Origin: QPIN01 sp965224575
GTDB lineage: Bacteria; Pseudomonadota; Gammaproteobacteria; Methylococcales; Methylomonadaceae
Length of the DNA: 64,000 nucleotides
NCBI GenBank assembly: GCA_965224575.1
Contig: CBDCZQ010000006.1
Location: forward strand, 1,798,001 to 1,862,000
Reading direction: 5' to 3'
Positions 63,541-64,000 of this stretch are shown here, piece by piece. A program made the position numbers and the translations under genes. The first letter of the stretch is position 1; every line of letters starts with the position of its first letter. Below the pieces are notes generated by a model. That model did no database searches and had not been told where the DNA came from. It saw only the letters and a list, made by a program, of their open reading frames with translations.

Positions 63541-63588
63541 GTTTTCTTATTTGCTCTTATATTTCTTAGCTATATTTTTTAATGATTG

Positions 63589-63807
63589 TTATCGCATCCA
63601 TGCCGCAATAAGTTTTTTGCATTCTTTTGCACAACTACATTGGGTGTTCTTACAGAAATAGCGTTCATCGGTTTGAAAGCACGCTTTTTTAGTATCATTT
63701 TGTTTTGTCTTTACTTGCTGTTGAGTGACTACAGGCTTTAATTTAAACTCAATAATATTGCTTGAAAAATTATTTTCATTTTTCTCAACTATTCTTGCAG
63801 TTTGCAT
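63589..63807 (-). CDS. Small Cys-rich hypothetical protein
   Basis: 72 residues. The start has a good ribosome site (AGGTGG 4 bp before ATG). The N-terminal half is polar; the C-terminal half CFQTDERYFCKNTQCSCAKECKK packs five cysteines, suggesting metal or disulfide binding. It is convergent with glcF. I do not recognise a family, but the ribosome site and composition favour a real gene. Confidence 0.5.
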   Translation of the reverse strand: MQTARIVEKNENNFSSNIIEFKLKPVVTQQQVKTKQNDTKKACFQTDERYFCKNTQCSCAKECKKLIAAWMR

Positions 63808-64000
63808 AATGCCACCTCGTTAATTTGTATCGTCAAATATTTCTGAGTGAAGTTAGTTCAGCTCATGTTCATTGAATAATATACCTTCTTGAAAGTATAA
63901 AAATTAACATAGATTAAGTTTTATAAAAAAAATTAAAATGAATAAATAGTTTTAAAAATAGTCTAAAACATTGAACTGTTATACATTTATTTAAACAATA
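63808..64000. other. Right-edge flank
   Basis: 193 bp of AT-rich DNA upstream of the small Cys-rich gene, likely its promoter region. Nothing else recognised before the window ends. Confidence 0.4.

Noticed and set aside
1..64000. tRNA, rRNA, riboswitch or phage structural genes
   Set aside because: No tRNA T-loop pattern, rRNA segment, known riboswitch core or phage gene was recognised on reading both strands. A covariance-model scan could not be run.

Overview
The window is AT-rich DNA (mid-30s % G+C by eye) from a gammaproteobacterium. Support comes from a sucA-odhB-lpdA operon, a glcDEF operon, an H-NS family protein, a BarA-like hybrid kinase and a TIGR04219-type outer-membrane barrel. 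An XrtD-type exosortase, pss-type glycosyltransferases and many small palindromic repeats would fit Methylococcales or Thiotrichales, but no marker gene settles the order.

Layout. (1) 1-10932, minus strand: an exopolysaccharide locus, read from high to low coordinates: polysaccharide pyruvyl transferase family protein, Wzx-like flippase, O-acetyltransferase, FrhB-like iron-sulfur protein, Wzy/ligase-like polymerase, a decayed IS1-like transposase, two GT2 glycosyltransferases, PssD, PssE, and an exosortase/EpsI fusion (XrtD-like) that runs off the left edge. (2) 11.9-14.5 kb: a beta-helix lipoprotein and a membrane-anchored endonuclease/exonuclease/phosphatase family protein. (3) 14.4-25.2 kb: an accessory module flanked by about 150-bp direct repeats. 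One repeat is the 3' end of the phosphatase-family gene and the other is a decayed copy of it. Inside are a second GT2, a nitric oxide synthase (NOS) oxygenase beside a cobalamin-type radical SAM protein, an ISAs1-type IS with a nonsense codon in its transposase, an epimerase/aminotransferase/oxidoreductase operon, and a second PssD/PssE pair. (4) 25.5-40.2 kb: a TPR lipoprotein, a radical SAM/hotdog-like pair, and housekeeping or small genes (outer-membrane barrel, DUF192, HNH, Sfp-type PPTase, gamma-glutamyltransferase, beta-hydroxyacid dehydrogenase, rpe, inositol monophosphatase family, H-NS family, DUF2914). (5) 40.3-45.8 kb: the 2-oxoglutarate dehydrogenase operon, whose lipoamide dehydrogenase lacks one of the two redox cysteines. 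(6) 46.3-52.8 kb: an orphan membrane-anchored protein and a two-gene signalling unit (hybrid kinase plus REC-PAS-GGDEF-EAL regulator). (7) 53.0-59.2 kb: a 2050-residue membrane P-loop NTPase. (8) 59.7-63.8 kb: glcDEF and a small Cys-rich protein.

How it fits together. The left third makes and exports a decorated polysaccharide, and the exosortase suggests linked sorting of surface proteins. The direct-repeat module carries paralogues of the GT2/PssD/PssE genes of the main locus plus the NOS/radical SAM pair. This suggests a separately acquired cassette that adds a modification chemistry. The NOS/radical SAM pair, the giant NTPase and the Cys-deficient Lpd are the three items most worth follow-up.
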